A stretch of DNA of 64,000 nt from Bradyrhizobium sp. BR13661. GTDB lineage: Bacteria > Pseudomonadota > Alphaproteobacteria > Rhizobiales > Xanthobacteraceae. Every line of letters begins with the position of its first letter. The stretch's first letter is position 1. A program made the position numbers and the translations under genes. The notes beneath the pieces are model-generated. The model did no database searches, was not told the DNA's origin, and was given only the letters and a program-made list of their open reading frames with translations. The stretch spans positions 31,466 through 95,465 of the forward strand of contig NZ_JARXWB010000031.1 of assembly GCF_029892425.1 (NCBI RefSeq). Reading direction: 5' to 3'. Shown here piece after piece: positions 7,824-17,667 of the stretch.

Positions 7824-8924
7824 ATGAGCCGTTCGACCAAATTGTTTGAGACCTACAAGCTCGGCCCGATCATGCTGGCCAACCGCCTGGTGATGGCGCC
7901 GCTGACGCGCAACCGCGCCGCGCCCGGCACCTTCGTCCCCTCGCCGCTCGCCGCCGAGTATTATGGCCAGCGTGCTTCCGCGGGCCTCCTGATCACCGAA
8001 GCGAGCCAGGTTTCGCAACAGGGCCAGGGCTACCAGGACACCCCCGGCATCTATTCGAAGGACCAGGTCGCCGGCTGGCGCAAGGTCACTGACAAGGTGC
8101 ATGAGCGCGGCGGCAAGATCTTCATCCAGCTCTGGCATGTCGGCCGCATCTCGCATGTCGATCTCCAGGCGAATGGCGCAGCCCCGGTGGCGCCGAGCGC
8201 GATCCGCGCCAAGGGCAAGACCTTCGTCAATGGCACCTTCGCCGACGTCTCCGAGCCCCGCGCGCTCGAGCTCTCCGAGATTCCTGGCATCATCGATGAT
8301 TTCAAGCGCGCCACGAAGAATGCGCTGGAGGCCGGTTTCGACGGCGTCGAGATCCACGGCGCCAACGGCTACCTGCTCGACCAGTTCGCCAAGGACGGCG
8401 CCAACAAGCGCACCGACTCCTATGGCGGCTCGATCGAGAACCGCGCGAAGCTGATGCTCGAAGTCTCCAAGGCCGTCGTCGCGGAAGCCGGCGCTGAGCG
8501 CACCGGCATCCGCATCTCGCCAGTGACGCCCGCCAACGACATCTCGGATTCCAACCCGCAGGCGCTGTTCGACCACATCACCGACGGCCTCAACGCGCTG
8601 AAGCTGGTCTATCTCCACGTCGTCGAGGGCGCGACCGGCGGCCCGCGCGACTTCGCACCGTTCGACTATGCATCGTTACGCAAGCGCTTCTCGGGCGCCT
8701 ATATCGCCAACAACGGCTACGATTTCGATCTCGCCACCAAGGTGCTCGATGCGAACGCCGCCGACCTGATCGCCTTCGGCAAGCCGTTCATCTCCAACCC
8801 CGACCTGGTCGAACGACTGAAGAAGGGTGCGGCGCTGAACGATTGGGACAAGAACACGTTCTACGGCGGCGGCGCCAAGGGCTATACGGACTACCCGACG
8901 CTCGCGGCCGAGCCGGCGGAGTAA
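7824..8924 (+). CDS. Old Yellow Enzyme family alkene reductase (NemA-like)
   Basis: The 366-residue FMN-dependent, NADPH-using ene-reductase reduces activated C=C bonds and, in relatives, N-ethylmaleimide and nitrate esters. It has a TIM barrel over the full length. The substrate-anchoring pair His178/Asn181 and the proton donor Tyr183 sit in HGANGYLLDQF. The FMN-binding end motif (AFGKPFISNPDLVERL) is near residues 320-335. The ATG at 7824 (MSRSTKLFE) matches the family start; upstream in-frame codons lack support. The natural substrate cannot be inferred. Confidence 0.92.
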   Translation: MSRSTKLFETYKLGPIMLANRLVMAPLTRNRAAPGTFVPSPLAAEYYGQRASAGLLITEASQVSQQGQGYQDTPGIYSKDQVAGWRKVTDKVHERGGKIFIQLWHVGRISHVDLQANGAAPVAPSAIRAKGKTFVNGTFADVSEPRALELSEIPGIIDDFKRATKNALEAGFDGVEIHGANGYLLDQFAKDGANKRTDSYGGSIENRAKLMLEVSKAVVAEAGAERTGIRISPVTPANDISDSNPQALFDHITDGLNALKLVYLHVVEGATGGPRDFAPFDYASLRKRFSGAYIANNGYDFDLATKVLDANAADLIAFGKPFISNPDLVERLKKGAALNDWDKNTFYGGGAKGYTDYPTLAAEPAE

Positions 8925-8933
8925 GCGTTCTCC

Positions 8934-8957
8934 CTCGCCCCGTTCTTACGGGGAGAG
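8934..8957. repeat. Short CTC(g)CCCCG...CGGGGAGAG hairpin repeat
   Basis: Two 9-bp arms with one mismatch surround a 6-nt loop immediately after the OYE stop. This type of CCCC/GGGG hairpin is a common dispersed repeat in rhizobial intergenic DNA. Confidence 0.5.
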
Positions 8958-8968
8958 GTAAGAAAGAA

Positions 8969-8994
8969 AAAGGCCGGGATTGCTCCCGGCCTTT
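8969..8994. terminator. Bidirectional intrinsic terminator between OYE and glpV
   Basis: The stem AAAGGCCGGGA / TCCCGGCCTTT (11 bp, 4-nt loop) has A-rich sequence on the left and T-rich on the right. It serves the convergent ends of the OYE gene (8924) and glpV (9014). Confidence 0.85.
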
Positions 8995-9013
8995 CGTCGT
9001 TATGAGGCGTCGC

Positions 9014-10810
9014 TTACTGTAGCGAGGCGCGCTTGGGCGGGGTGGCCGGCCACGACTTGATCAGCGTGTCGTAGTCAACCGTCTCGCCCTTCGGCTTCTC
9101 GTTGGCGAGCTTGCGCTGCGGCGCGATGGTGCCGTCCTTCTCCGCCTTGGCGAACCAGAACTCGGCCGACTCCTTCTTGTGGAGCTTCGGACCGCAGGCG
9201 CCCTGCACGCCGGACTTCTCCAGACGCTCCATCACGGAGTCCTGGGCAGCGGCCAGCGCATCCATCGCCTGCTGCGGCGTCTTCGAACCCGACGACGCAT
9301 CGCCGATGTTCTGCCACCACAACTGAGCAAGCTTCGGATAGTCAGGCACGTTGTTGCCGGTCGGGGTCCACTGCACGCGCGCGGGCGAGCGGTAGAACTC
9401 GATCAGGCCGCCGAGCTTCGGCGCACGCTCGGTGAACGACTTGTCCCAGATGTCGGATTCACGGATGAACGTGAGACCGACATGGCTCTTCTTCAGCGAC
9501 ACCGTCTTGGAGATGATGAACTGGAGATAGAGCCAGGCTGCCTTGCGGCGATCCGCCGGGGTCGACTTCAACAGCGTCACGGAGCCGGCGTCCTGGTAGC
9601 CGAGCTTCATGCCTTCCTTCCAGTACGCGCCATGCGGCGACGGAGCCATACGCCACTTCGGCGTACCGTCCGCGTTCATCACGGCGATGCCCGGCTTCAC
9701 CATGTCGGCGGTGAAGGCGGTGTACCAGAACATCTGCTGGGCAATGTTGCCCTGAGCCGGCACGGGGCCTGCTTCAGAGAAGGTCATGCCCTGCGCCTGC
9801 GGCGGAGCGTACTTCTTCAGCCACTCGAGGTACTTGGTGATCGAGTAGACCGCAGCCGGACCGTTGGTGTCGCCACCGCGGTCGACCGACGAGCCGACCG
9901 GACGGCAGCCTTCCATGCGGATGCCCCATTCGTCGACCGGAAGACCGTTCGGAATGCCCTTGTCACCGTTGCCGGCCATCGAGAGCCAGGCGTCGGTGAA
10001 ACGCCATCCGAGCGACGGGTCCTTCTTGCCATAGTCCATATGGCCGTAGACCTTGACGCCGTTGATCTCCTTGATGTCGTTCGTGAAGAACTCGGCGATG
10101 TCTTCATATGCCGACCAGTTCACGGGCACGCCGAGCTCGTAGCCATACTTGGCCTTGAACTTGGCCTTGTAGTCCGGGTTGGTGAACCAGTCGTAGCGGA
10201 ACCAGTAGAGGTTCGCGAACTGCTGGTCGGGAAGCTGATAAAGCTTGCCGTCCGGCGCGGTTGTGAACGACTTGCCGATGAAGTCGTTGACGTCGAGCTG
10301 GGGATCGGTGACGTCCTTGCCCTCGCCGGTCATGTAGTCGGACAGCACGATGGTCTGGCCGTAGCGGAAGTGGGTACCGATCAGGTCGCTATCGTTGATC
10401 CAGCCGTCGTACACGTTCTTGCCGGACTGCATCTGGGTCTGCAGCTTCTCGACGACGTCACCTTCCTGGATGATGTCGTGCTTGAGCTTGATGCCGGTAA
10501 GCTCGGTGAACGCCTTGGCCAGCGTCTGCGACTCGTACTCGTGGGTGGTGATGGTTTCGGAGACGACGTTGATCTCCATGCCCTTGAACGGCTCGGCCGC
10601 CTTGGCGAACCACTCGAGCTCCTTCTTCTGGTCGTCCTTCGACAAGGTCGAAGGCTGGAATTCCGCGATCCACTTCTGGATCGTGGCGTCGTCGGCGGCG
10701 CGAACCGGCGCCGAGGCAGCGAACGCGGTGGCGAGAATGGCCGCGGCGCTCGATACGGTCAGAAAACTGATCTTGGTCAATGGACCTTTCCTTCTCCTAA
10801 ACTGTCGCAT
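9014..10810 (-). CDS. glpV: Glycerol ABC transporter, periplasmic substrate-binding protein
   Basis: The 598-residue family-1 extracellular binding protein should deliver glycerol to the GlpPQ permease. The start MRQFRRRKG (ATG 10808-10810) has GGAGGA at 6-nt spacing. A long signal peptide covers about residues 1-40 (cleavage after VRA). The mature part is large and Trp/Tyr-rich, like GlpV of Rhizobium leguminosarum. The assignment rests on the operon order D-S-T-P-Q-U-V, known from that species, rather than on the protein alone. It is the last gene of the operon, 76 bp after glpU, and ends at a terminator; no glpK follows. Confidence 0.85.
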   Translation of the reverse strand: MRQFRRRKGPLTKISFLTVSSAAAILATAFAASAPVRAADDATIQKWIAEFQPSTLSKDDQKKELEWFAKAAEPFKGMEINVVSETITTHEYESQTLAKAFTELTGIKLKHDIIQEGDVVEKLQTQMQSGKNVYDGWINDSDLIGTHFRYGQTIVLSDYMTGEGKDVTDPQLDVNDFIGKSFTTAPDGKLYQLPDQQFANLYWFRYDWFTNPDYKAKFKAKYGYELGVPVNWSAYEDIAEFFTNDIKEINGVKVYGHMDYGKKDPSLGWRFTDAWLSMAGNGDKGIPNGLPVDEWGIRMEGCRPVGSSVDRGGDTNGPAAVYSITKYLEWLKKYAPPQAQGMTFSEAGPVPAQGNIAQQMFWYTAFTADMVKPGIAVMNADGTPKWRMAPSPHGAYWKEGMKLGYQDAGSVTLLKSTPADRRKAAWLYLQFIISKTVSLKKSHVGLTFIRESDIWDKSFTERAPKLGGLIEFYRSPARVQWTPTGNNVPDYPKLAQLWWQNIGDASSGSKTPQQAMDALAAAQDSVMERLEKSGVQGACGPKLHKKESAEFWFAKAEKDGTIAPQRKLANEKPKGETVDYDTLIKSWPATPPKRASLQ

Positions 10811-10886
10811 GTTGTTCCTCCGTTGCAGCGACAAACTTTTATACAGGCCCGGGTTGCCCCCGGATCTGGCCGTCCCTTCGCGAGCT

Positions 10887-11216
10887 TCAGACCGTGCGAA
10901 AAACAAGCGCGGCCGTGACCAGCGAAATTCCACTTGCGAGCCACAGGCTCGAAATCTCGATCCCCTCTTCACTAATCGGCAGAGAGGCGATCGGATTGGT
11001 TCCGACGAGGCCGATCCACATCAGGTGAATGACGGCCGCCAAAATCAGCGAGATGAACAGGCGGTCACCGCGCGTGGTCGGAATGCTGAGCACGCCGACG
11101 CGCTCGGCCTCGGGATACGCAGCCGCGAGCCACGTCATCACCGCGAGCGTGCAGGCGAGCGCGACGAAGAAGATCGCCGTCGGCAGCGTCCAGGCCATCC
11201 ATGCGATGGATTCCAT
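10887..11216 (-). CDS. glpU: Glycerol ABC transporter accessory membrane protein (DUF2160)
   Basis: The 109-residue protein carries three hydrophobic segments (about residues 5-28, 52-72 and 85-106), so it is a small integral membrane protein. The start MESIAWMAW has GGAGG upstream. DUF2160 proteins are found only next to this transporter class and are named GlpU in rhizobia; the exact role in transport is not established. It lies 10 bp after glpQ in the operon. Confidence 0.85.
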   Translation of the reverse strand: MESIAWMAWTLPTAIFFVALACTLAVMTWLAAAYPEAERVGVLSIPTTRGDRLFISLILAAVIHLMWIGLVGTNPIASLPISEEGIEISSLWLASGISLVTAALVFRTV

Positions 11217-11226
11217 GAGAGCCTCC

Positions 11227-13006
<1,780 letters not shown>

Positions 13007-13007
<1 letters not shown>

Positions 13008-14092
13008 CAGGCGGCTCCCTCCACCAGAAGGCTGTCGGCATAGACGTGGATGTGTGCCGGATCGAATTTCAGCCCGGCGTTTCCGTCGGAGCCGGTGAAG
13101 CCTGCCGGCGCACGCGCTGCGATCTTAGCCTCGCCGATGCGCACGCGTGCGAAACGGATGCGGCCAAGGTCGTCGATGCGCTCGATTTTCGCCGTGAGCA
13201 GTCCGGGCGCGGGCGCAACCGCGTCGACGAATTCCGGACGCACGCCGATCTCGATCTTGGCGCCTGCCGGAAGGCTGTCGTAGCTGCGGTTCAGCGCGAT
13301 GACATGGCCATCGACCCGTGCCTCGCGCCCCTTCACTTCGGCCGGCAGGATGTTCATGCCGGGCGAGCCGATGAAATAGCCGACGAAGGTGTGGGCGGGC
13401 TTGTCGAACAGCTCCGCCGGCGTGCCGCTCTGCACCACGCGGCCGTCATGCATGACGACGACGGTGTCGGCAAAGGTCAGCGCCTCGGTCTGGTCGTGCG
13501 TGACGTAGATCATCGTGAGATCAAGCTCGCGATGCAGCGCTTTCAACTTCGAGCGGAGCTGCCATTTCAATTCAGGATCGATCACCGTCAGCGGCTCGTC
13601 GAACAGCACGGCGGCGACGTCGGAGCGAACGAGGCCGCGGCCGAGGGAGATCTTCTGCTTGGCGTCGGCCGTCAGCCGCGTCGCCTTGCGATTCAGATAG
13701 GGCTCGAGATCGAGCAGACGGCCGATCTCGGCGACGCGCTTGTCGATCTCGGCCTTCGGCACGCCGCGGTTCTTCAGCGGAAACGCCAGGTTCTGCCCCA
13801 CCGTCATGGTGTCGTAGATCACCGGAAACTGGAACACCTGGGCGATGTTGCGCTTCTGGGTCGACAGCGGTGTGATGTCCTGGCCGTCGAACAGGATCTT
13901 CCCGCGCGACGGCGTGATGATCCCGGAGATGACGTTGAGCAGCGTGGTCTTGCCGCAGCCGGACGGGCCGAGCAGCGCGTAGGCACCGCCCTGCCGCCAG
14001 GTCATGGTGACCGGCTTCAGCGCGAACGTCTCCTGCGGCGCATCGTTGCCGCCGTAGGAATGGGCGAGATCGACGAGGTCAATGCGGGCCAT
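13007..14092 (-). CDS. glpT: Glycerol ABC transporter ATPase with a degenerate signature motif
   Basis: The 361-residue ATPase starts at MARIDLVDL. Walker A is GPSGCGKT (42-49), the Q-loop is Gln88, Walker B is VLFDEP (162-167) and the H-loop is His199 in YVTHDQ, all canonical. The ABC signature LSGGQ is replaced by LTADAK at 140-145. A C-terminal TOBE-like regulatory domain occupies about 240-361. Because the signature acts in trans on the partner's ATP, GlpT cannot complete a normal site with GlpS Walker A, while it can still hydrolyse ATP using the GlpS signature. It lies 13 bp after glpS. Confidence 0.9.
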
Positions 14093-14105
14093 CGCGCATC
14101 CCCCC

Positions 14106-15182
14106 TTACGAGCTCGGCGCGGCGACCAGACGGTCGGCCGCGTCAAAGACGAAGACATCATTGGGGTCGAGCACGGCATCGAGCATCTGGCCGGGCTCGA
14201 ACTCGTGCACGCCATGCAGCACCGCAACCCAGTTCGATCCGTCGCGGGTCAAATGCACGAAACTCTCCGAACCGGTGATCTCGGTCACCGTGACAGTGGC
14301 ATGGAAGGCATGGCGATCAGTCTGGCCATTGGCGAGCGCGAGCTGGTGGGCGCGAAAACCGACGCGATAGGCGCCGTCGGCGAGCGAGGAATAGAGGCCG
14401 GACGCCGGCGCCGCGATGCCTCCGGCATATTGCACCGAGCCGTTCCTCTTCTCGATGCCGACGAGGTTGAGCGGCGGATCGGAAAAGACCTGCGCGACGC
14501 GCAGCGTCTGGGGACGGCGGTACACGCCGGGCGTCTCGCCGATCTGGAGCGCCTGGCCTTCCCACATGCACACTGTATTGCCGCCGAGCAGCAGGGCCTC
14601 CGTCGGCTCTGTCGTGGCATAGACGAAGATCGCGCCTGATGCCTCGAAGATGCGCGGCAGCTCAGTGCGCAGTTCCTCGCGGAGCTTGTAGTCGAGATTG
14701 GCGAGCGGCTCGTCGAGCAGCACGAGGTCGGCGCCCTTCACCAACGCGCGCGCCATCGCGGTGCGCTGCTGCTGGCCACCGGAGAGCTGGAGCGGCGTTC
14801 GCTTCAGGAACGGCTCGAGCCGCAACAGCCTGGCGGCTTCCGCCACGCGCGTCTCGATCTCCTCGCGCGGCTTGCCCTGCACGCGCAAGGGCGAGGCAAT
14901 GTTCTCGTAGACCGTCAGCGAGGGGTAGTTGATGAACTGCTGATAGACCATAGCGACCGAACGCTGGCGCACGTCGATGCCAGTGACGTCCTTGCCGTTG
15001 ACCAGCACCTTGCCCGTGGTCGGCTTGTCGAGGCCGGCGAGCAGCCGCATGATCGATGTCTTGCCCGACAGCGTCGGCCCGAGCAGCACGTTGAGCGTGC
15101 CGCTCTCGAGCGTCAGCGAGACGTCGCGGATGTGAGGGACCCCGTCGACGGTCCGGGTCACGTGATCGAGTGTCACGCTCAT
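14106..15182 (-). CDS. glpS: Glycerol ABC transporter ATPase lacking the H-loop histidine
   Basis: The 358-residue ATPase starts MSVTLDHV; its ATG overlaps the glpD stop by four bases. Walker A is the unusual GPTLSGKT (35-42), the Q-loop is Gln81-82, the signature LSGGQQQR (133-140) is intact, and Walker B is LLDEP (155-159). The H-loop position, normally THDQ, reads TTEP with Thr191 in place of histidine (codon 14610-14612). A TOBE-like C-terminal domain follows. The H-loop histidine is needed for hydrolysis in most ABC proteins, so this subunit's own site is probably inactive or slow; its defect is complementary to that of GlpT. Confidence 0.9.
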   Translation of the reverse strand: MSVTLDHVTRTVDGVPHIRDVSLTLESGTLNVLLGPTLSGKTSIMRLLAGLDKPTTGKVLVNGKDVTGIDVRQRSVAMVYQQFINYPSLTVYENIASPLRVQGKPREEIETRVAEAARLLRLEPFLKRTPLQLSGGQQQRTAMARALVKGADLVLLDEPLANLDYKLREELRTELPRIFEASGAIFVYATTEPTEALLLGGNTVCMWEGQALQIGETPGVYRRPQTLRVAQVFSDPPLNLVGIEKRNGSVQYAGGIAAPASGLYSSLADGAYRVGFRAHQLALANGQTDRHAFHATVTVTEITGSESFVHLTRDGSNWVAVLHGVHEFEPGQMLDAVLDPNDVFVFDAADRLVAAPSS

Positions 15183-16729
15183 GAGCGTCCTCCTGCCTGC
15201 AGCAGAGGACTTTGCGATACAACGTGGGTCTTGATCCAGTCGTCCAGGGCGGTAATTTCGTCGGCAGATAGCCGCAGTCCGAGCTTGGAGCGGCGCCAGA
15301 CGATATCCTCGGCGGTCACCGCCCACTCATTGGTCATCAGGTAGCGAACCTCGCGCTCGGTCAGAGTTGCGCCAAAGGCCTGGCCGAGATCGGCGGCCGA
15401 TTTGGCGTCGCCGAGCAGCTTGACGACACGGGTGCCGTAGGCGCGCGCAAGGCGCCGCGCATGCTCGTGGCTCAGGAAGGGATAGCCGCGCTGAAGCTCG
15501 GCGATCAGGCCATCGACGGCCGACACGTCCATGTCGCCGCCGGGCAGTGGCCATTTGCCAGTCCAGCCCTCACGCGCTTTCGCGCTGCGAAGATAGGGCG
15601 CGAGCCGCTCCAGCGCCTCTTCGGCGAGGCGGCGATAGGTCGTGATCTTGCCGCCATAGATCGACAGCAGCGGCGAGCCGCCGGGCGTGTCGAGCTCGAA
15701 TACGTAATCGCGGGTCGCGGCCTTGGCTTCGCTGGCGCCGTCGTCATAAAGCGGTCGCACGCCGGAATAGGTCCAGACCACATCCTCTGATGTCACGGGC
15801 TTGGCGAGATATTCGCTCGCGGCCGCGCAGAGATACTGGATCTCCTCGGCCGTGGCCTTCACCTTGGACGGATCGCCGTCGTAATCGCGGTCGGTGGTGC
15901 CGATCAGCGTGAAGTCGTCCTGGTAGGGGATTACGAAGATGATGCGACCGTCTGCGTTCTGGAACATGTAGGCGCGGTCGTGGTCGTAGAGCTTCCTGAC
16001 CACGATGTGCGAGCCCTGCACCAGGCGTACCTTCGCCTTGGCGTTGACGCCGGCGCCGCGCCCAAGCACGTCCTCGACCCAGGGACCGCCGGCATTGACC
16101 AGCGCACGGGCCTGGATCTGCGAGCGCGCACCGGTCAGCGTGTCGACCATGCTGACGGTCCAAAGCCCGTCGGACTGCTTGATGTCGGTGGCACGGGTGC
16201 GGGTGCGGATCTCGGCGCCCTTGTCGGCGGCGTCGCGCGCATTGAGCACGACCAGACGGGCGTCGTCGACGAAGCAGTCGGAATATTCGAACGCGCGGCC
16301 GTAGCGATTCGGGATCAGCGGACGGCCGACCTCGTCGCGCGTCAGATCGAGCGATCGGGTTGCCGGCAGCAGATGACGGCCGCCGATGTGATCGTAGAGA
16401 AAGAGACCAAGGCGCAGCAGCCAGGCGGGGCGCAGGCCGGCGTGATGAGGCAGAACGAAACGCAGGGGGCGAATGATGTGGGGCGCGATGCCCCACAGAA
16501 TCTCGCGCTCGATCAGCGCTTCGCGAACCAGGCGGAACTCGTAATATTCGAGGTAGCGGAGGCCACCATGCACCAGCTTGGTCGACCAGGACGACGTCCC
16601 GCTCGCCAAATCGTTCATTTCGCACAGGAAAACAGTGTTGCCACGGCCGACCGCGTCACGCGCGATGCCGCAACCGTTTACACCGCCTCCAATGATGGCG
16701 AGGTCGAAAATACGCTCCAACTGACGCAT
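15179..16729 (-). CDS. glpD: Aerobic glycerol-3-phosphate dehydrogenase
   Basis: The 516-residue FAD enzyme oxidises glycerol-3-phosphate to dihydroxyacetone phosphate and passes electrons to quinone at the inner membrane. The FAD Rossmann motif GGGVNGCGIARDA is near residues 14-26, followed by SGTSSWSTKLVHGGLRYLE, a hallmark of GlpD (about 43-61). A C-terminal helical domain covers about 390-516. It is the first gene of the operon, with GlpR-type operator sequences upstream and a 4-bp overlap with glpS. Length and motifs are complete. Confidence 0.95.
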   Translation of the reverse strand: MRQLERIFDLAIIGGGVNGCGIARDAVGRGNTVFLCEMNDLASGTSSWSTKLVHGGLRYLEYYEFRLVREALIEREILWGIAPHIIRPLRFVLPHHAGLRPAWLLRLGLFLYDHIGGRHLLPATRSLDLTRDEVGRPLIPNRYGRAFEYSDCFVDDARLVVLNARDAADKGAEIRTRTRATDIKQSDGLWTVSMVDTLTGARSQIQARALVNAGGPWVEDVLGRGAGVNAKAKVRLVQGSHIVVRKLYDHDRAYMFQNADGRIIFVIPYQDDFTLIGTTDRDYDGDPSKVKATAEEIQYLCAAASEYLAKPVTSEDVVWTYSGVRPLYDDGASEAKAATRDYVFELDTPGGSPLLSIYGGKITTYRRLAEEALERLAPYLRSAKAREGWTGKWPLPGGDMDVSAVDGLIAELQRGYPFLSHEHARRLARAYGTRVVKLLGDAKSAADLGQAFGATLTEREVRYLMTNEWAVTAEDIVWRRSKLGLRLSADEITALDDWIKTHVVSQSPLLQAGGRS

Positions 16730-16740
16730 CCCCCGGAAAC

Positions 16741-16758
16741 CGCTCGTTCAGTCGAGCG
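16741..16758 (-). other. Small hairpin in the glpD leader
   Basis: CGCTCG and CGAGCG pair around a 6-nt loop, between the operator region and the glpD start. It may affect leader stability; no function can be shown. Confidence 0.3.
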
Positions 16759-16762
16759 GCTA

Positions 16763-16830
16763 CTTTCGTTTTTGATTAGATCACACCGAAAAACGAAAGC
16801 AAGACGAAAGAGAGACGAAAAGAAGCGAAA
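16763..16830. promoter_or_regulatory. Probable GlpR operator: inverted repeat plus phased CGAAA motifs
   Basis: A perfect 11-bp inverted repeat (CTTTCGTTTTT at 16763-16773, AAAAACGAAAG at 16789-16799) is joined by direct CGAAA repeats at 16787, 16794, 16805, 16816 and 16826. The last spacings are 11, 11 and 10 bp, close to one helical turn. DeoR-family GlpR regulators are known to bind TTTCG/CGAAA-type sites. The array begins 34 bp upstream of glpD, and glpR lies just beyond the inserted toxin-antitoxin pair. Confidence 0.7.
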
Positions 16831-16943
16831 GCGGAACTTTTTCCCCACCAGAATGGCCAAGAAATAGGCAGACAGACGGATAGATTCGGGGGCAATCGGC
16901 GCGATTGAGCAGCAGGCCGCAGCCAGTGCCTTAAATGTAGAAA

Positions 16944-16963
16944 CGTAACTACATATAGTTGCG
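16944..16963. promoter_or_regulatory. Palindromic operator of the toxin-antitoxin pair
   Basis: CG-N-AACTA-CATA-TAGTT-N-CG forms a 20-bp interrupted palindrome 34 bp upstream of the antitoxin ATG. Phd/YefM-type antitoxins usually bind such a palindrome in their own promoter, so autoregulation is likely. Confidence 0.55.
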
Positions 16964-16996
16964 TGTATGACACGACCGCAGCGAGGAGGGCTGACG

Positions 16997-17248
16997 ATGA
17001 CGACCACCCTCACCAGCCGAGAATTCAATCAAGACACCAGCGGCGCAAAAAAAGCTGCTGCGCAGGGACCCGTCTTTATTACGAATCGCGGCCGCCCGGC
17101 CCACGTGCTGCTAACGATTGAAGATTATTTGCGCCTGAGCGGCGGACACATGAGTCTTGCCGAGGCTCTGGCACAAGCGAGCACGGACTTTGATTTCGAT
17201 CCGCCCCGCCTGTCGGGCGGCGTCTTCAAGCCCGCTGATCTCGATTGA
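16997..17248 (+). CDS. Type II antitoxin, Phd/YefM family
   Basis: The 83-residue antitoxin starts MTTTLTSREFNQ, with GAGGAGGG upstream; an ATG 30 bases earlier is less well placed. The N-terminal Phd/YefM DNA-binding fold is visible (SREFNQDTSGAKKAA, then VFITNRGRPAHVLL). The acidic C-terminal tail (DFDFDPP...FKPADLD) should wrap and block the toxin. It overlaps the toxin start by one base (TGATG). The pair sits on the strand opposite to the surrounding glp genes. Confidence 0.85.
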   Translation: MTTTLTSREFNQDTSGAKKAAAQGPVFITNRGRPAHVLLTIEDYLRLSGGHMSLAEALAQASTDFDFDPPRLSGGVFKPADLD

Positions 17249-17664
17249 TGTTTCTGCTCGACACCAACGTCATTTTCGAACTCAGGCGACCGGATAAAGC
17301 GGATCGCAGTGTCGTCGCCTGGGCCAACGCAGTTCCTGTGGCGAATTTCTTCATGTCCGTCGTTTCGATCCTCGAAATCGAACTTGGCGCGCGCCTGATA
17401 GAGCGCAGGGACGCTGCGCAAGGTGCCATCCTCCGCACATGGATCAATGATCAAGTTCTGGTTCGCTTCGAGGGGCGGATCCTGGCCATCGATACGATTG
17501 TGGCGCAGCGCTGCGCTCAGCTTCACGTTCCCAATCCAAGGGCCGAACGCGATGCTCTCATAGCGGCCACGGCGCTTGTTCACGGCCTCACGGTCGTCAC
17601 GCGCAATGTGGGAGATTTTGAACCGACGGGCGTTCAGCTGCTCAACCCGTGGGATAGTGCATAA
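17248..17664 (+). CDS. VapC-type PIN-domain toxin
   Basis: The 138-residue PIN-domain ribonuclease has the Asp in LLDTNV (residue 5), the Glu in ILEIELG, the Asp in RAERDALIAATA and a final Asp in RNVGDFEPTG, the full set of acidic residues that bind Mg2+. VapC-like toxins cleave tRNA or rRNA when freed from antitoxin. The ATG at 17248 is preferred over a TTG three bases earlier. It ends three bases before the convergent glpR stop, so the two transcripts must overlap. Confidence 0.88.
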   Translation: MFLLDTNVIFELRRPDKADRSVVAWANAVPVANFFMSVVSILEIELGARLIERRDAAQGAILRTWINDQVLVRFEGRILAIDTIVAQRCAQLHVPNPRAERDALIAATALVHGLTVVTRNVGDFEPTGVQLLNPWDSA

Positions 17665-17667
17665 GCC

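Noticed and set aside
9179..10918. A 579-codon frame opposite glpV
   Set aside because: Antisense shadow of a clear binding protein; no motifs.
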